Positions 32,063 through 42,084 of a stretch of 64,000 nucleotides of DNA are shown here, one piece after another (the first letter of the stretch is position 1; every line of letters begins with the position of its first letter). Under the pieces are notes generated by a model. It did not search any database. It worked only from the letters and a program-made list of their open reading frames with translations, and had not been told where the DNA came from. The translations under genes and the position numbers were made by a program. Location: positions 1 to 64,000 of the forward strand of contig CAVOWW010000030.1 of assembly GCA_963700255.1 (NCBI GenBank), read 5' to 3'. This DNA comes from UBA10649 sp963700255. Lineage in GTDB: Bacteria; Actinomycetota; Actinomycetes; S36-B12.

Positions 32063-34501
32063 GTGGCAGGCGCGGCACGCTTCGGGTGGCGTGACCTCGT
32101 CAGGGTGTGGTCGTCCGCCCCCGGGTCGCAGCGCATGCGGCGTCCGACGGACGTGCTGCTGCTCATCACCGCCGTGCTGCTCCTCGCGGCCCTCGCTCTC
32201 ATCGCCCCCGGCCCGACGAACGTCGACACGGCCCTCGCATCCGTCCTCGATGCACTGCCCTCCGTGGTGGACCTGCTCTGGGGGCTGTCGTACACGGTCC
32301 TGACGATCTGGGCACTAGTCCTGCTCGTGCTGCCGCTCGCCTTCCGACAGCGACGACGCCTGAGTCTCGACCTGCTTCTCGCCGCTACGGTGGCTGTGGT
32401 CGGAGCCATCATCGCCGGCGGCGCGGCGGGCACCGCGAACGGCGTGACGCTGGACGCCCTCATCGGCGTGCCGGACTCCCCGGTCTACGTGGCGACCCGG
32501 GTCGCTGTCGCGACGGCGATCATCGTCACCGTCTCCCCGCACCTCAGCCGCCCGCTGCGCTACTGGGGCCGCGTCGTCGTGCTCCTTGGGGCGGTCGCCG
32601 CGGTCTCGATCGGCGCCGCCTGGCCCATCGGCGCGCTCGCAGGCATCCTCATCGGCATCGGTGCCGGGGCCCTGACGCACCTGCTGCTCGGCTCCCCCCA
32701 GGGTCTGCTCACCGCCGAGCAGGTCGACATCGGGCTGGCCGACCTCGGTGTCGAGGCCGACTCCGTCGTCGCGGCGGAAGATCAGCTGCCGGGCGAGGCG
32801 CTGTGGCGCGCGCACGTTCCCGGGGGCACGGACCTACGCGTGAAGGTCTATGGCCGGGACTCCTGGGACAGCCAGTTCGTGGGCTCCATCTGGGGGTCCC
32901 TCACCCGGCGCGGGGAGATGCCGAGCCTGGGCGGCGGCCGGGAGTCGCGTGTCGAGCATGAGGCCCTCGTGACGCTGATGGCGCAGCGGGCCGGGGTGTC
33001 GGTGACCCCACTCGTCAAGGCAGGCGTCTCGGACCAGGGCGACGCCATCATCGCGACGGAGGCGCCTCGCATGACCCTGCGGGCCATGGATGCCAGCTCC
33101 GTCACCGACGACACGCTCGATCAGGCGTGGCGCGCGCTGACCATCCTGCACGCAGCCGGCATGGCCCACGGGCGGATCGACAGCCGGCACGTGGTGATCC
33201 TTGTCGACGGGAGCGCCGCCCTCGCGGACTTCGCCGACGGGGAGCTGAACGCGAGCCTCAGCGACCAGCTGGTCGACGGCTCCCGTCTCCTGGTGACGCT
33301 GGCGCTGAAGGTCGGGCACGACCGGGCGCTGGCCTCGGCGCAGCGCATCATGGGCGACGAGGGCGTCGTCGACATGCTGCCCTACCTCCAGCCGGCTGCC
33401 CTCGGGCGCCTGACGCGGCAGGAGCTGCAGGAGGTGGAGTGGTCCCTCAAGGACCTCCGCTCGGCCGCGGTCACGATCCTGGGCGTTCCCGCGCCGCCGC
33501 TCCAGCAGATCCGGCGGGTGACGCTGAAGTCGGTCGTCATCGTGGCGATCGTCGCGATCATGGCGTACACGCTGATCAGCGCCTTCTCGGGCGTCGACTT
33601 CCAGAGTGTCGTCGACGCGCTCGCCTCGGCGAACGTCTACATCCTGCTGGGCGCGCTCCTCGTCTCGCCGTTCATCCAGACCGGCTTCGCGTTCTCGACC
33701 TTCGGCGCGACGCTGAAGAAGCTGACGTACATGCCGGTGCTGATGTTGCAGTACGCCATCCAGTTCATCGCCCTCTGCCTGCCCTCCACCGCGGCCCGGC
33801 TGGCGCTCGAGGTCCGCTTCTTCGAGCGCTTCGGGGTGCCTCCGGCATCCGCCATCGGCATGGGGATGATCGACAGCTTCAGCGGCTTCATCGTCCAGAT
33901 CGTGCTGATCGTGCTGATCCTGGTCAGCGGCCTGCCAGGTCTCACGTCCTCGATCCGGGGGTCCTCGGACTCGTCCGACTCGTCCAGCACGGACTCCGGC
34001 CCGTCGCTGATCGTGATCGTCCTGGTCCTCGCACTCATCGCGCTCATCGTGACCCTGATCGTTCCCAAGCTGCGCCGGCGGATGCTCGGCAACATCCCGC
34101 GGATCCGGGGACAGATCGCCGAGCAGCGGCGCAACGCGGGTGACTCGCTGCTGGTCCTGCATCACCCCAAGAAGGTGCTGACGATGATCGGCGGCAACCT
34201 GATGGCCCAGGTGCTGCAGGCGATCGTGCTGGGCATCTGCCTCGCGGCCTTCGGGGAGACGGCCGCCCTGTCGCAGCTCATCCTCATCAACACCGGAGTG
34301 AGCCTGTTCGCCGGCCTCATGCCGGTGCCGGGCGGCATGGGCGTGGCCGAGGCCGGCTACACGGCTGGGCTGCAGGCCATCGGGATCCCCGCGCCGATCG
34401 CCGTCGGCGCGGCCATCGCCTTCCGGCTGGTCACGTTCTACCTGCCCCCGCTGTGGGGATCGGTCGCCATGCGCTGGCTGCGTCGGCACGAGTACGTGTA
34501 G
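32063..34501 (+). CDS. Flippase-like membrane protein with central kinase-like domain
   Basis: An 812-aa protein in three parts. Residues about 29-215 form six helices. About 225-465 form a cytoplasmic kinase-like fold with degenerate active-site motifs: MAHGRIDSRHVVIL in place of HRDLKxxN and LADFADGE in place of DFG. About 490-810 form a UPF0104/AglD-type lysylphosphatidylglycerol-synthase-like membrane domain (PSTAARLALEVRFFERFG, PVPGGMGVAEAGYTAGL). Actinobacterial homologues of this layout exist; function is unproven, with lipid or glycolipid flipping inferred. GTG 32063 follows GGAGGGCGAG. It starts 46 bp after ppk2, and so may be in one operon. Confidence 0.82.
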   Translation: MAGAARFGWRDLVRVWSSAPGSQRMRRPTDVLLLITAVLLLAALALIAPGPTNVDTALASVLDALPSVVDLLWGLSYTVLTIWALVLLVLPLAFRQRRRLSLDLLLAATVAVVGAIIAGGAAGTANGVTLDALIGVPDSPVYVATRVAVATAIIVTVSPHLSRPLRYWGRVVVLLGAVAAVSIGAAWPIGALAGILIGIGAGALTHLLLGSPQGLLTAEQVDIGLADLGVEADSVVAAEDQLPGEALWRAHVPGGTDLRVKVYGRDSWDSQFVGSIWGSLTRRGEMPSLGGGRESRVEHEALVTLMAQRAGVSVTPLVKAGVSDQGDAIIATEAPRMTLRAMDASSVTDDTLDQAWRALTILHAAGMAHGRIDSRHVVILVDGSAALADFADGELNASLSDQLVDGSRLLVTLALKVGHDRALASAQRIMGDEGVVDMLPYLQPAALGRLTRQELQEVEWSLKDLRSAAVTILGVPAPPLQQIRRVTLKSVVIVAIVAIMAYTLISAFSGVDFQSVVDALASANVYILLGALLVSPFIQTGFAFSTFGATLKKLTYMPVLMLQYAIQFIALCLPSTAARLALEVRFFERFGVPPASAIGMGMIDSFSGFIVQIVLIVLILVSGLPGLTSSIRGSSDSSDSSSTDSGPSLIVIVLVLALIALIVTLIVPKLRRRMLGNIPRIRGQIAEQRRNAGDSLLVLHHPKKVLTMIGGNLMAQVLQAIVLGICLAAFGETAALSQLILINTGVSLFAGLMPVPGGMGVAEAGYTAGLQAIGIPAPIAVGAAIAFRLVTFYLPPLWGSVAMRWLRRHEYV

Positions 34502-34507
34502 CACCCG

Positions 34508-35290
34508 CTACCGGCGATCGATGAGCCCTTCGAGCTCGTCGATCGCGGACTGCTGCTGCGCAGTGAGGGCCTTCAGCTCCTGCAGCTTCGCCTCGAGGTC
34601 CGTGGGGGCCTTCTCCTGGGCGCCGGGGCTCAGGAAGAGGTTGGCGAGGTAGCCGGTGAGCGTGCCGAAGATGCCCACGCCCACGACGATGATGACCGTT
34701 CCGAGCGCCCTGCCCGGATTGGTGATCGGGAACTGATCCCCATACCCGACCGTCGACATCGTCACGATGATGTACCAGAGCGCATCCGAGGCGGTGGTGA
34801 TGTTGGCGCCCGGGACGTCGGCCTCCAATTGGAGCATCAGCAGGCTGCCGAACTCGAGAACGAGGATCGCGATGAACAGCAAGGAGAGCAGCGCGCTGCC
34901 CGCCTTGTCCTTGATCAGGCTCCTCACGATGTTGCGGGCCCCGTAGTCCTTCAGCAGCCGATACACCTTCACCAGGCGGAACAGGCGCAGGATCTTGGTC
35001 TGCTGGAACGGCAGCGACGCCAGCAGGTCGGCCCAGCCCCAGCTCCGCCAGAAGTAGTCGGACTTACTCGGCGCCGTCTTCAGGCGGAACACGAAGTCGA
35101 TGAAGAAGATGATCGTGATCGGGACGTTCATGATCGCGAGCACGTAGTCGAGGCTCTGGTCCTGCACTATGAAGACGAGGACGAGGTTCACGATGGACAG
35201 GATCGACAGCGCGCCGATGAAGATCTCGTAGCCGGGGTTCTTCAGGCCGGCGCGCTCCTCGGCGGCATCGATCGCGGCGTCACTGGACAT
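34508..35290 (-). CDS. Voltage-gated potassium channel
   Basis: A 260-aa Kv-like channel subunit with six helices. S4 is KILRLFRLVKVYRLLKDYG, and the filter TMSTVGYGD is the K+ signature. S6 is TVIIVVGVGIFGTLTGYLANLF, and a C-terminal coiled coil (DLEAKLQELKALTAQQQSAIDELEGL) probably helps tetramer assembly. ATG 35290 has an AGGATG site; the longer frame to 35335 reads into the divergent promoter. It would set membrane potential. Confidence 0.9.
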   Translation of the reverse strand: MSSDAAIDAAEERAGLKNPGYEIFIGALSILSIVNLVLVFIVQDQSLDYVLAIMNVPITIIFFIDFVFRLKTAPSKSDYFWRSWGWADLLASLPFQQTKILRLFRLVKVYRLLKDYGARNIVRSLIKDKAGSALLSLLFIAILVLEFGSLLMLQLEADVPGANITTASDALWYIIVTMSTVGYGDQFPITNPGRALGTVIIVVGVGIFGTLTGYLANLFLSPGAQEKAPTDLEAKLQELKALTAQQQSAIDELEGLIDRR

Positions 35291-35352
35291 GATCACATCC
35301 TGTCTGAGTGGGCGGGCGAATCCCGGTAGGCGCACGTCTACGCTCAGGCTCC

Positions 35353-37802
35353 ATGAGCGCCATCCCTGCGCGTGCGCGCGTCGTCATCATCGGCGGCGGC
35401 GTGATCGGCACGTCGATCGCCTACCATCTGGGCCAGCTCGGCTGGTCGGACGTGGTCCTGCTCGAGCGCGACCGGCTGACGTCCGGGACGACCTGGCATG
35501 CCGCGGGACTCATGACCTGCTTCGGCTCGATGTCGGAGACCTCGATGGCCATGCGCCAGTACACCCGTGAGCTGTACAAGCGCCTCGAGGCCGAGACCGG
35601 CCTCTCCACCGGATTCAAGCCCGTCGGATTCATCGAGGCCGCGGCCGACGAGGGTCGGCTCGAGGAGTATCGCCGGGTGGCGTCGTTCAACCGCCACGTG
35701 GGCCTCGACGTCCAGGAGATCACGCCGCGGGAGATCGCCGACCTGTTCCCGTTCGCCGACACGTCGGACCTGCTCGCGGGCTTCTACGTCCCGCAGGACG
35801 GCAGGGTCAACCCGGTCGACGCCACGATGTCCCTGGCCAAGGGCGCCCGGATGCGCGGCGTGAGCATCGTCGAAGGGGTCACGGTCGACCAGGTGCTCAC
35901 CTCGGGGAGGCGCGTGACCGGCGTGTCGACCTCCGAGGGCGACATCGAGTGCGAGTACGTCGTCAACTGCGCGGGCATGTGGGCAAGGCAGCTGGGGGAG
36001 CGCAACGGCGTCGTCATCCCTCTGCAGGCAGCCGAGCACTACTACCTGATCACCGAGCCGATCGACGGGGTGGACCCGGCGTGGCCGGTCTTCGAGGATC
36101 CGTCGCGTCACGGCTACTACCGGGAGGAGGGTGGCGGCCTCATGGTCGGGCTCTTCGAGCCCGTGTGCGCGCCCTGGAACGTCGACGGGATCCCGTCGGA
36201 CTTCTCGTTCGGCGAGATCACGCCCGACTGGGACCGCATGGGACCCTACGTCGAGCGAGCGATGGAGCGGGTGCCGATCACGCTGGAGGCCGGCATCCGC
36301 ACGTTCTTCTGCGGCCCCGAGTCCTTCACGCCCGATCTCGCCCCCATCGTCGGCGAGGCGCCCGGGCTCGACGGCTACTTCGTGGCGGCCGGCATGAACT
36401 CGGTGGGCATCCTGACCGGCGGCGGCATGGGCCGCATCGTCGCGCAGTGGCTCGTCGACGGCCGTCCCGACGTCGACGTCACCGGCTTCAACATCGACCG
36501 GATGCAGGACTACCAGCTGAACCCGCGCTACCGCGCCGAGCGCACGGTCGAGACGCTGGGCATGGTGTACCAGACCCACTTCCCGGGCCGATCCATGCAG
36601 ACGGCCCGCGGGGTGAAGCGCTCGCCCGTCCACGATCGCCTCGTCGGGCAGCGCGCCTACTTCCGCGACGTGAGCGGGTGGGAGGGCGCCGACTGGTACG
36701 CCCCCCGGGATCTGAGCCACGCGTGGAGGAGCTCACCTGGGGCCGGCAGAACTGGTTCCCCTACTGGGCCGAGGAGCACCGTGCCGTGCGTGAGGGTGTC
36801 GGCCTCATGGACATGTCGTTCATGTCGAAGTTCCAAGTCCAGGGCCCCGACGCGGGCCGGTTCCTCGACCGACTGTCGGCGAACGCGGTCGACGGCGAGC
36901 CCGGCGTCATCACCTACACCCAGTGGCTCAACCACGGGGGCACCCTCGAGGCCGACCTCACCGTGACCAAGCTCGAGGACGACCGCTTCCTCGTCGTCGC
37001 GTCCGACAACGCCCACGGCCACGTCCAGGCGTGGATGCGCCGGCAGGCCGGTGACGACCGCGTCGTCGCGACGGACGTCACGTCGGCGCTCGCTCAGCTC
37101 AACGTCCAGGGACCACTGTCGCGAGCCGTCCTGCAGTCGATCACGTCGGCGGACATGTCGAACGACGCGTTCCCGTTCCGGGCGGCACGCACGATCGACA
37201 TCGGATTCGCGCGGGCGCTGTGCGTGCGCATCACGTATCTCGGCGAGCTCGGGTACGAGCTGTACGTCCCGGCAGAGCAGGCCATGCACGTCTACGAGCA
37301 GGTGGTCGCCGCCGGCGCTGCGCACGGGCTCCGGCACACCGGACTGAAGGCGCTGGCCAGCCTGCGCATGGAGAAGGGCTACCGCGACTACGGGCACGAC
37401 ATCGACAACACCGACACCGCCCTCGAGGCGGGCCTGGGCTTCGCGGTGGCGCTCGACAAGCCCGGCGGATTCATCGGCCGGGACGCGGTGCTGAGCCAGA
37501 AGGATGCAGGCCCGCTGAGCCGCCGCCTGGTGCAGGTGAAGCTGGTCGATCCCGAGCCGCTCATGCATCACGCCGAGGTCGTGCACCGTGACGGCGTCGC
37601 CGTCGGGTACGTGCGCGCGGCCAGCTACGGCCACACCCTCGGCGGCGCCGTCGGCCTGGCCATGCTCGAGGCCGACGGGCCGCTGACGGCCGGGTGGCTG
37701 TCGGCGGGCGAGTGGGAGGTCGACGTCGCGGGCGAGCGGTACCCGGCCGTGACGTCCCTGCGGCCGATGTACGACCCGGAGAACACCCGCATCAAGGCCT
37801 AG
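35353..37802 (+). pseudogene. Dimethylglycine/sarcosine dehydrogenase-like FAD-tetrahydrofolate enzyme, one frameshift
   Basis: About 816 aa when repaired. Residues 10-390 are a DAO-type FAD domain with the dinucleotide motif IIGGGVIGTSIAYHLG and TTWHAAGL, whose His is the covalent FAD site in the family. An FAO_M connector follows and then a GcvT-like aminomethyltransferase/tetrahydrofolate domain (from about residue 460; LGELGYELYVPAEQ, SLRMEKGYRDYGHDIDN). It would demethylate N-methylglycines and pass one-carbon units to folate. The frame breaks in the C6 run at 36701-36706, where one more C restores YAPPGSEPRVEEL. A miscounted homopolymer is the simplest explanation. Confidence 0.85.
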
Positions 37803-37823
37803 CCTCGGTCACTCGACGCGGAG

Positions 37824-39881
37824 CTAGGAGCCGGGCGGGCCGCTGATCGCGGTGAGCCGGCCGAAGCGACCGGGTCCGGCGATCGCCTCCGGGTCCAGGT
37901 CGGCGAGGTCGATGGACGGCGAGCCCCACTCGGCAAGCTGGCGCTGGATGGCCCGGCGCGCCGAGTCGATCTTGCGGGCCACCATCCTGCGCGTGGCCCA
38001 CTCCTGCTCGCGCTCGCGGAGGACGAGCTCGATGGCGTCGGCCTGCTGGGTCGAGCACGTGAGCCCGAACGCCTGCTCCGCACCCTCGCGCAGGTCGATG
38101 CGGTAGTCGTGGCCACGGCGGACGAACGTGCCGGGCTTGGACTGCATGCCGTTCAGCAGGTCGATCGTCGCCAGCACGAAGCTCGTGATCGGTCGGAACT
38201 TGGTCTCCCGGGGCACGAGCGGCGGCCGGGTGGTCGGCGGTCCGAGCCACCAGGGCGGCTGCAGCACCATCTCGTAGGAGTACTTGTTCACCGGGTCGTC
38301 GTGGTGCACCACCATGAGGTGCCGCATGCGGCCGGGCGGGAGGGGCGGAGCCTCGTCGGGCTGGCTGACGAGGACCAGGTGGCCGTGGGGGTCGACCGTG
38401 TGCGGTGCATGCCGCCACGCATTCCACAGACGCGTGCGGAAGGGGACGCCGAGGTAGAGCCCCCCGTCGACGCCGAGCGCCTGCATCTCGTCGAGCGAGG
38501 CGGTGCCCTGCGCGTCCACGGCGATGTCGAGCGCCACGTTCGCGCCGAGGCTCTCGCCGATGAGCACCACGTGCGGCCGGTCGTGCACCGGAATCGTGGC
38601 GATGCGGGCGCGGATCCCGTCGAGGATGAGTCTGGTCAGGTCCTCGGCCTCCGTGGTCCGGGCAAGGGCGAGGGCGGAGGGGACGAGCGCGTACTGGGGG
38701 ACGACGATCGCGCAGTCGCCGCGCGTCAGGTACTCGAGTGCCTCGGCGAGTGAGTAGTTGAAGTAGCCGACGCCGGTGGGCGAGCCGACGACGATCAGGC
38801 TGCGGTCGAAGGCACCGCAGTCGACCATGTCCTGCAGGGTCAGGCGGGCGCGCTCCTCGATCCCGTCCGCGGACTCGTAGCCGCCCACGACACGAACGGG
38901 GTCGATGGCCGGCTCGTCCATGACCGCGGTGATCTCGTCCGCCGTGAGCGCCATCAGGACGAAGCGGCGCCCCTCCTTGCCCAGGGTGTCGAAGCCCATC
39001 GCACTCGCCGGGCCGGCCGACACGTGCACCGAGGTCGGGGGCTCGGGATAGGCCGGCTCGACGATGTCGTCGCGGCGCTGGAGGCGCGCCGTCACCTTGC
39101 GCACCGCGGTCACTCCGCCGACGGTGAGGGCGCCCAGGATCACTCCGTGGGAGAGCAGCGTGCCCAGGGCACCCGCCTCGCGTCCGATCACCCGCTCGAG
39201 TCCGCGCTCCAGGGCGTGCGCAGCGAACTGCTCGCCGGTGGTGGCAGCGGCGAAGCCGAGTCCCGACGCGGCCCCGACGCCGACGGCGACGGCCGAGGCC
39301 TTGAGCCCCACGCCGGCCACCGCATGCCGCTCGGGTGCCACGACGCCGAACTTCGCGGCCCGGCGGCTGCGGTTCAGGATGCTGACCGCGACGACGGTGC
39401 CGCCGGTGACGACAGCAGGGAGGAGGGTCGTGTCCAGCCCCGGTTTCAGGCCCAGGCGGCGGTGCAGGACGGTGTCCCAGGCCGAGGCGGCGCCGCCGGC
39501 GAGGGCGGCGAAGGCGGTGATGCGGCCGGCGGTCGCGACCGCCGCGGCCGGGAGCGACTCCGCCGCCTGCGGGCTGGCGATCGACGCCATGGCGAGCCCC
39601 GCGGTGATGCCTGCGCCTGCGATGACGAGATTCGCACGCGTGCCCGGCCGCTGTCCGGGCACGGCCCCGGCTGCCTGCAGGGTGGCCCACGCGGTCGCGG
39701 TGAGCTGGTAGTGCGTGGCAGCAACGACCCCGGTCGCCACCGCCTGCTGGACGGGGTCGCGGGGGAGCAGGCCGCGCGCGAACGTCCCCGCCACGGACCA
39801 TGACGCGCCGGCGATCCCGGCCTGCGTGGTCGAGTCCGTGGCCCACCGCGTCAGCCACTCGGCTCGCCTCAGGAACGCCAT
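37824..39881 (-). CDS. Alpha/beta hydrolase of the Abhydrolase_9 family with N-terminal membrane domain
   Basis: About 685 aa. The N-terminal half (residues 1-290) has four to six hydrophobic helices (Abhydrolase_9_N type). The C-terminal half is an unusual alpha/beta hydrolase with TLQDMVDCGAFDRSLIVVGSPTGVG, the nucleophile in IGESLGANVAL and the conserved HDDPVNKYSYEMVLQPPWW segment. It is a conserved actinobacterial family of unknown substrate, possibly lipid-active. ATG 39881 is chosen because it begins the conserved MAFLRRAEWLT; an upstream open frame reaches 40067. It is divergent from another hydrolase at 40003. Confidence 0.82.
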   Translation of the reverse strand: MAFLRRAEWLTRWATDSTTQAGIAGASWSVAGTFARGLLPRDPVQQAVATGVVAATHYQLTATAWATLQAAGAVPGQRPGTRANLVIAGAGITAGLAMASIASPQAAESLPAAAVATAGRITAFAALAGGAASAWDTVLHRRLGLKPGLDTTLLPAVVTGGTVVAVSILNRSRRAAKFGVVAPERHAVAGVGLKASAVAVGVGAASGLGFAAATTGEQFAAHALERGLERVIGREAGALGTLLSHGVILGALTVGGVTAVRKVTARLQRRDDIVEPAYPEPPTSVHVSAGPASAMGFDTLGKEGRRFVLMALTADEITAVMDEPAIDPVRVVGGYESADGIEERARLTLQDMVDCGAFDRSLIVVGSPTGVGYFNYSLAEALEYLTRGDCAIVVPQYALVPSALALARTTEAEDLTRLILDGIRARIATIPVHDRPHVVLIGESLGANVALDIAVDAQGTASLDEMQALGVDGGLYLGVPFRTRLWNAWRHAPHTVDPHGHLVLVSQPDEAPPLPPGRMRHLMVVHHDDPVNKYSYEMVLQPPWWLGPPTTRPPLVPRETKFRPITSFVLATIDLLNGMQSKPGTFVRRGHDYRIDLREGAEQAFGLTCSTQQADAIELVLREREQEWATRRMVARKIDSARRAIQRQLAEWGSPSIDLADLDPEAIAGPGRFGRLTAISGPPGS

Positions 39882-40002
39882 GGCGATGATTGTGGCCCAG
39901 GCGATGACCGGCCACGGGCGAACCCGGCAACTAGCATCTGAACCGAACGTGACGCGGCGACTCGGGAGGCGCGACGATGGATGCCCTGTGCAGGGCCGGC
40001 CG

Positions 40003-40929
40003 ATGAGGGTCGTCCAGCGGCTGCTGGCGCTGGCCGGCATCGGCGTCGTGGTGTGGGCGAGCGTCACGTCGTGGGGAGCCGTGGTGCATGGCCACCCGCT
40101 CTACGCCGTGCTGCTCATCCTCACCCTCGTGGTGTCGATCGCGGTCGGCCTCCTGTCCTTCCGCTCGCGGGAGCCGATCCGCGGCTGGCGGCTGGCGGGG
40201 TCGATCGTCCTGTCGGTGCTGGCTGTGGCGTGGCTGGCTGCGATGGCGTGGCTCCGCCCGTTCACGGCTGTCGAGCCGGCACTGACGGCGATGGTCTCCA
40301 CGGCAACGGTGGTGGTGACCGAGTCGCCGACGCAGATCGCCATGGTGCCGGGTCTGGACCCCAGCACGACCGGCGTGGTCTTCCAGCCGGGGGCCAAGGT
40401 CGAAGCCCGTGCCTACGCCGCGATCCTCCGGCCGCTCGTCGATGCCGGCTTCACGGTCGTCATCCCCAAGCAGCCGCTCGGGATCGGCTTCCTCGCCATG
40501 GGGGCGTTCGAGTCGGCGCGTGACGCCTACCCGGAGATCGACCAATGGGTGGTGGCCGGCCATTCGCTGGGCGGCACGGTCGCCGCGATGGATGCGGAGG
40601 AGCACGACGGCGACGCCGTCGCCCCGGTGGCGGGCCTTCTCCTCTACGCGTCCTACCCGGCGTCCGACATGAGCACGACGCTGACGAGCGACGTCATGTC
40701 GATCAGCGGAGGCGAGGACGGCCTGGCCACGCCGGCTGACATCGAGGCGTCGAGGACGATGCTCCCGCAGGACTCCGGCTTCATCCAGATCGACGGTGCG
40801 GTCCACGCGTTCTTCGGGGACTACGGACCGCAGCCCGGTGACGGAACGCCGGCGATCTCGCAGGACGACGCGCGGTCGCAGATCGGCCGCGTCAGCGTCG
40901 ACTTCGTCGACTCGCTCACACCTCGATGA
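40003..40929 (+). CDS. Membrane-anchored alpha/beta hydrolase
   Basis: A 308-aa protein with three N-terminal hydrophobic helices (about 5-25, 30-50, 60-80) and an extracytoplasmic alpha/beta-hydrolase domain: VVFQPGAKVEARAYA, nucleophile VVAGHSLGGTVAA (about 190), and a late His in IDGAVHAFFGDYG. It matches the alpha/beta hydrolase (carboxymethylenebutenolidase-like) family with an N-terminal membrane part. The start could be GTG 39988, in frame 15 bp earlier. Its 3' end overlaps the convergent flavoprotein gene by 14 bp. Confidence 0.82.
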   Translation: MRVVQRLLALAGIGVVVWASVTSWGAVVHGHPLYAVLLILTLVVSIAVGLLSFRSREPIRGWRLAGSIVLSVLAVAWLAAMAWLRPFTAVEPALTAMVSTATVVVTESPTQIAMVPGLDPSTTGVVFQPGAKVEARAYAAILRPLVDAGFTVVIPKQPLGIGFLAMGAFESARDAYPEIDQWVVAGHSLGGTVAAMDAEEHDGDAVAPVAGLLLYASYPASDMSTTLTSDVMSISGGEDGLATPADIEASRTMLPQDSGFIQIDGAVHAFFGDYGPQPGDGTPAISQDDARSQIGRVSVDFVDSLTPR

Positions 40930-41566
40930 GTGCCTCGCCGAGAGGCTTGCGCTGGAGATCGGGCACCTCGCAGTCAGCCGACGGGTAGCCCACGGGGAAC
41001 AGGATGTAGGGGCGTTCCGTGGCTGGCCGACCGAGGATGTCCGTGAGGAACCCCATCGGGTTCGGGGTGTGGGTCAGCGTGGCGAGGCCCATGGCGTGCA
41101 GGCTCGCGATGAGCAGTCCGCACGCGATGCCCACCGACTCATTGACGTAGTAGTTCTTCCGCAGCGTCCCGTCCGGCATGGGGGTGGACTTCTGGGCGAA
41201 GGCGACGACGATCCACGGGACGACGTCGAGGTAGGACTTGTCGGACGTGGTGCCGAGTGGCTCGAGCGCCTGCCGCCATGCCTCGGGCAGGCGGCCGCCC
41301 TCGTAGTTCTCGCGCTCCTCCGCCTCGGCTGCGCGCCGGATCCGGTGCTTGACGCCGGCATCGCTCGTGGCGACGAACGTCCAGGGCTGCTGGTGCGCTC
41401 CGCTGGGAGCAGTGTTGGCGGTCGCGACGGCCAGTTCGATGAACTCACGCGGCACGGCGTCGGAGGAGAAGCTCCGCACGCTCCGCCGGGTTCCCATCGC
41501 GGCGAGGAACTCGCGACCGTGGTCGAGGGCCTCGTCGCGTGGCATGCGCACCGGCCGGTACTCCAC
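40916..41566 (-). CDS. Nitroreductase-fold flavoprotein, iodotyrosine-deiodinase-like
   Basis: A 216-aa FMN protein: RRSVRSFSSDAVPREFIELAV, TAPSGAHQQPWTFVAT and the mid-protein lid EAEERENYEGGRLPEAW with KNYYVNESVGIACGLLIASL. These, especially the GAHQQPW loop and the ENYEGRLP lid, resemble bacterial iodotyrosine deiodinase homologues more than ordinary nitroreductases. Reductive dehalogenation of halotyrosines is therefore possible. It is followed upstream on the same strand by a secreted protein gene ending 5 bp before its start. Confidence 0.8.
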   Translation of the reverse strand: MEYRPVRMPRDEALDHGREFLAAMGTRRSVRSFSSDAVPREFIELAVATANTAPSGAHQQPWTFVATSDAGVKHRIRRAAEAEERENYEGGRLPEAWRQALEPLGTTSDKSYLDVVPWIVVAFAQKSTPMPDGTLRKNYYVNESVGIACGLLIASLHAMGLATLTHTPNPMGFLTDILGRPATERPYILFPVGYPSADCEVPDLQRKPLGEALIEV

Positions 41567-41571
41567 GGGCG

Positions 41572-42000
41572 TCAGCGCCTTGCGTTGTCGAGGGTGTAAG
41601 TGGCGGTCTCGGCCGCCGCCGGACCGCCATCGGGGAACGCGAGGGTCATGCGGGTGAACGCCGCGGCCTCCGGGCCGGAGGCCACGCGACCCAGGGTGAC
41701 TCGGACCTTGTACGTCTCGACGATGCCGTCGGCACAGGTCGTGGGCAGGCAGGTGTTCCAGGCGAGGGTGCCCGTCCCCCGCGCGACGTTCGCGTCCCAG
41801 CGACTCCAGCGCATCTTCATGACGGTCACGCCCCCGTCCGCGCAGGTGACGACGATCTGCCGGGGCTCCACGACCTCCCTGCCGACGCAGTCGACGATCA
41901 CGGTGTCGTCCGCCGCCGATGCTGGGGCCGCGGTCAACCCCGCGACGGCCACGACGAGGGCGAACGAGGCGAGGAGAGCGGCGGTACCACGTGGGCGCAT
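41572..42000 (-). CDS. Secreted protein, unknown function
   Basis: A 142-aa exported protein: signal peptide to about residue 29 (cleavage after PASA), then a compact beta-rich domain with four Cys (VDCVG, VTCAD, NTCLPTTC) that could form two disulfides. Similar small secreted proteins are common in actinobacteria, but I assign no family. GGAGACC precedes ATG 42000. Confidence 0.7.
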   Translation of the reverse strand: MRPRGTAALLASFALVVAVAGLTAAPASAADDTVIVDCVGREVVEPRQIVVTCADGGVTVMKMRWSRWDANVARGTGTLAWNTCLPTTCADGIVETYKVRVTLGRVASGPEAAAFTRMTLAFPDGGPAAAETATYTLDNARR

Positions 42001-42072
42001 GAGGGTCTCCTTGACGGATGGCGGGTACCTGCGAATCTACCCGCGAGGACCGGGAATGCGCGGCCTCCGCGC

Positions 42073-42078
42073 TAGCCT
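42073..42078 (+). promoter_or_regulatory. -10 element TAGCCT for leaderless HTH gene
   Basis: TAGCCT, 6 nt, ATG 42085. Confidence 0.55.
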
Positions 42079-42084
42079 GCGGCC

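Noticed and set aside
37792..39930. 712-codon minus-strand frame overlapping the Abhydrolase_9 gene
   Set aside because: Another frame of the same strand carries the recognisable hydrolase; this one is Arg/Pro/His-rich noise.
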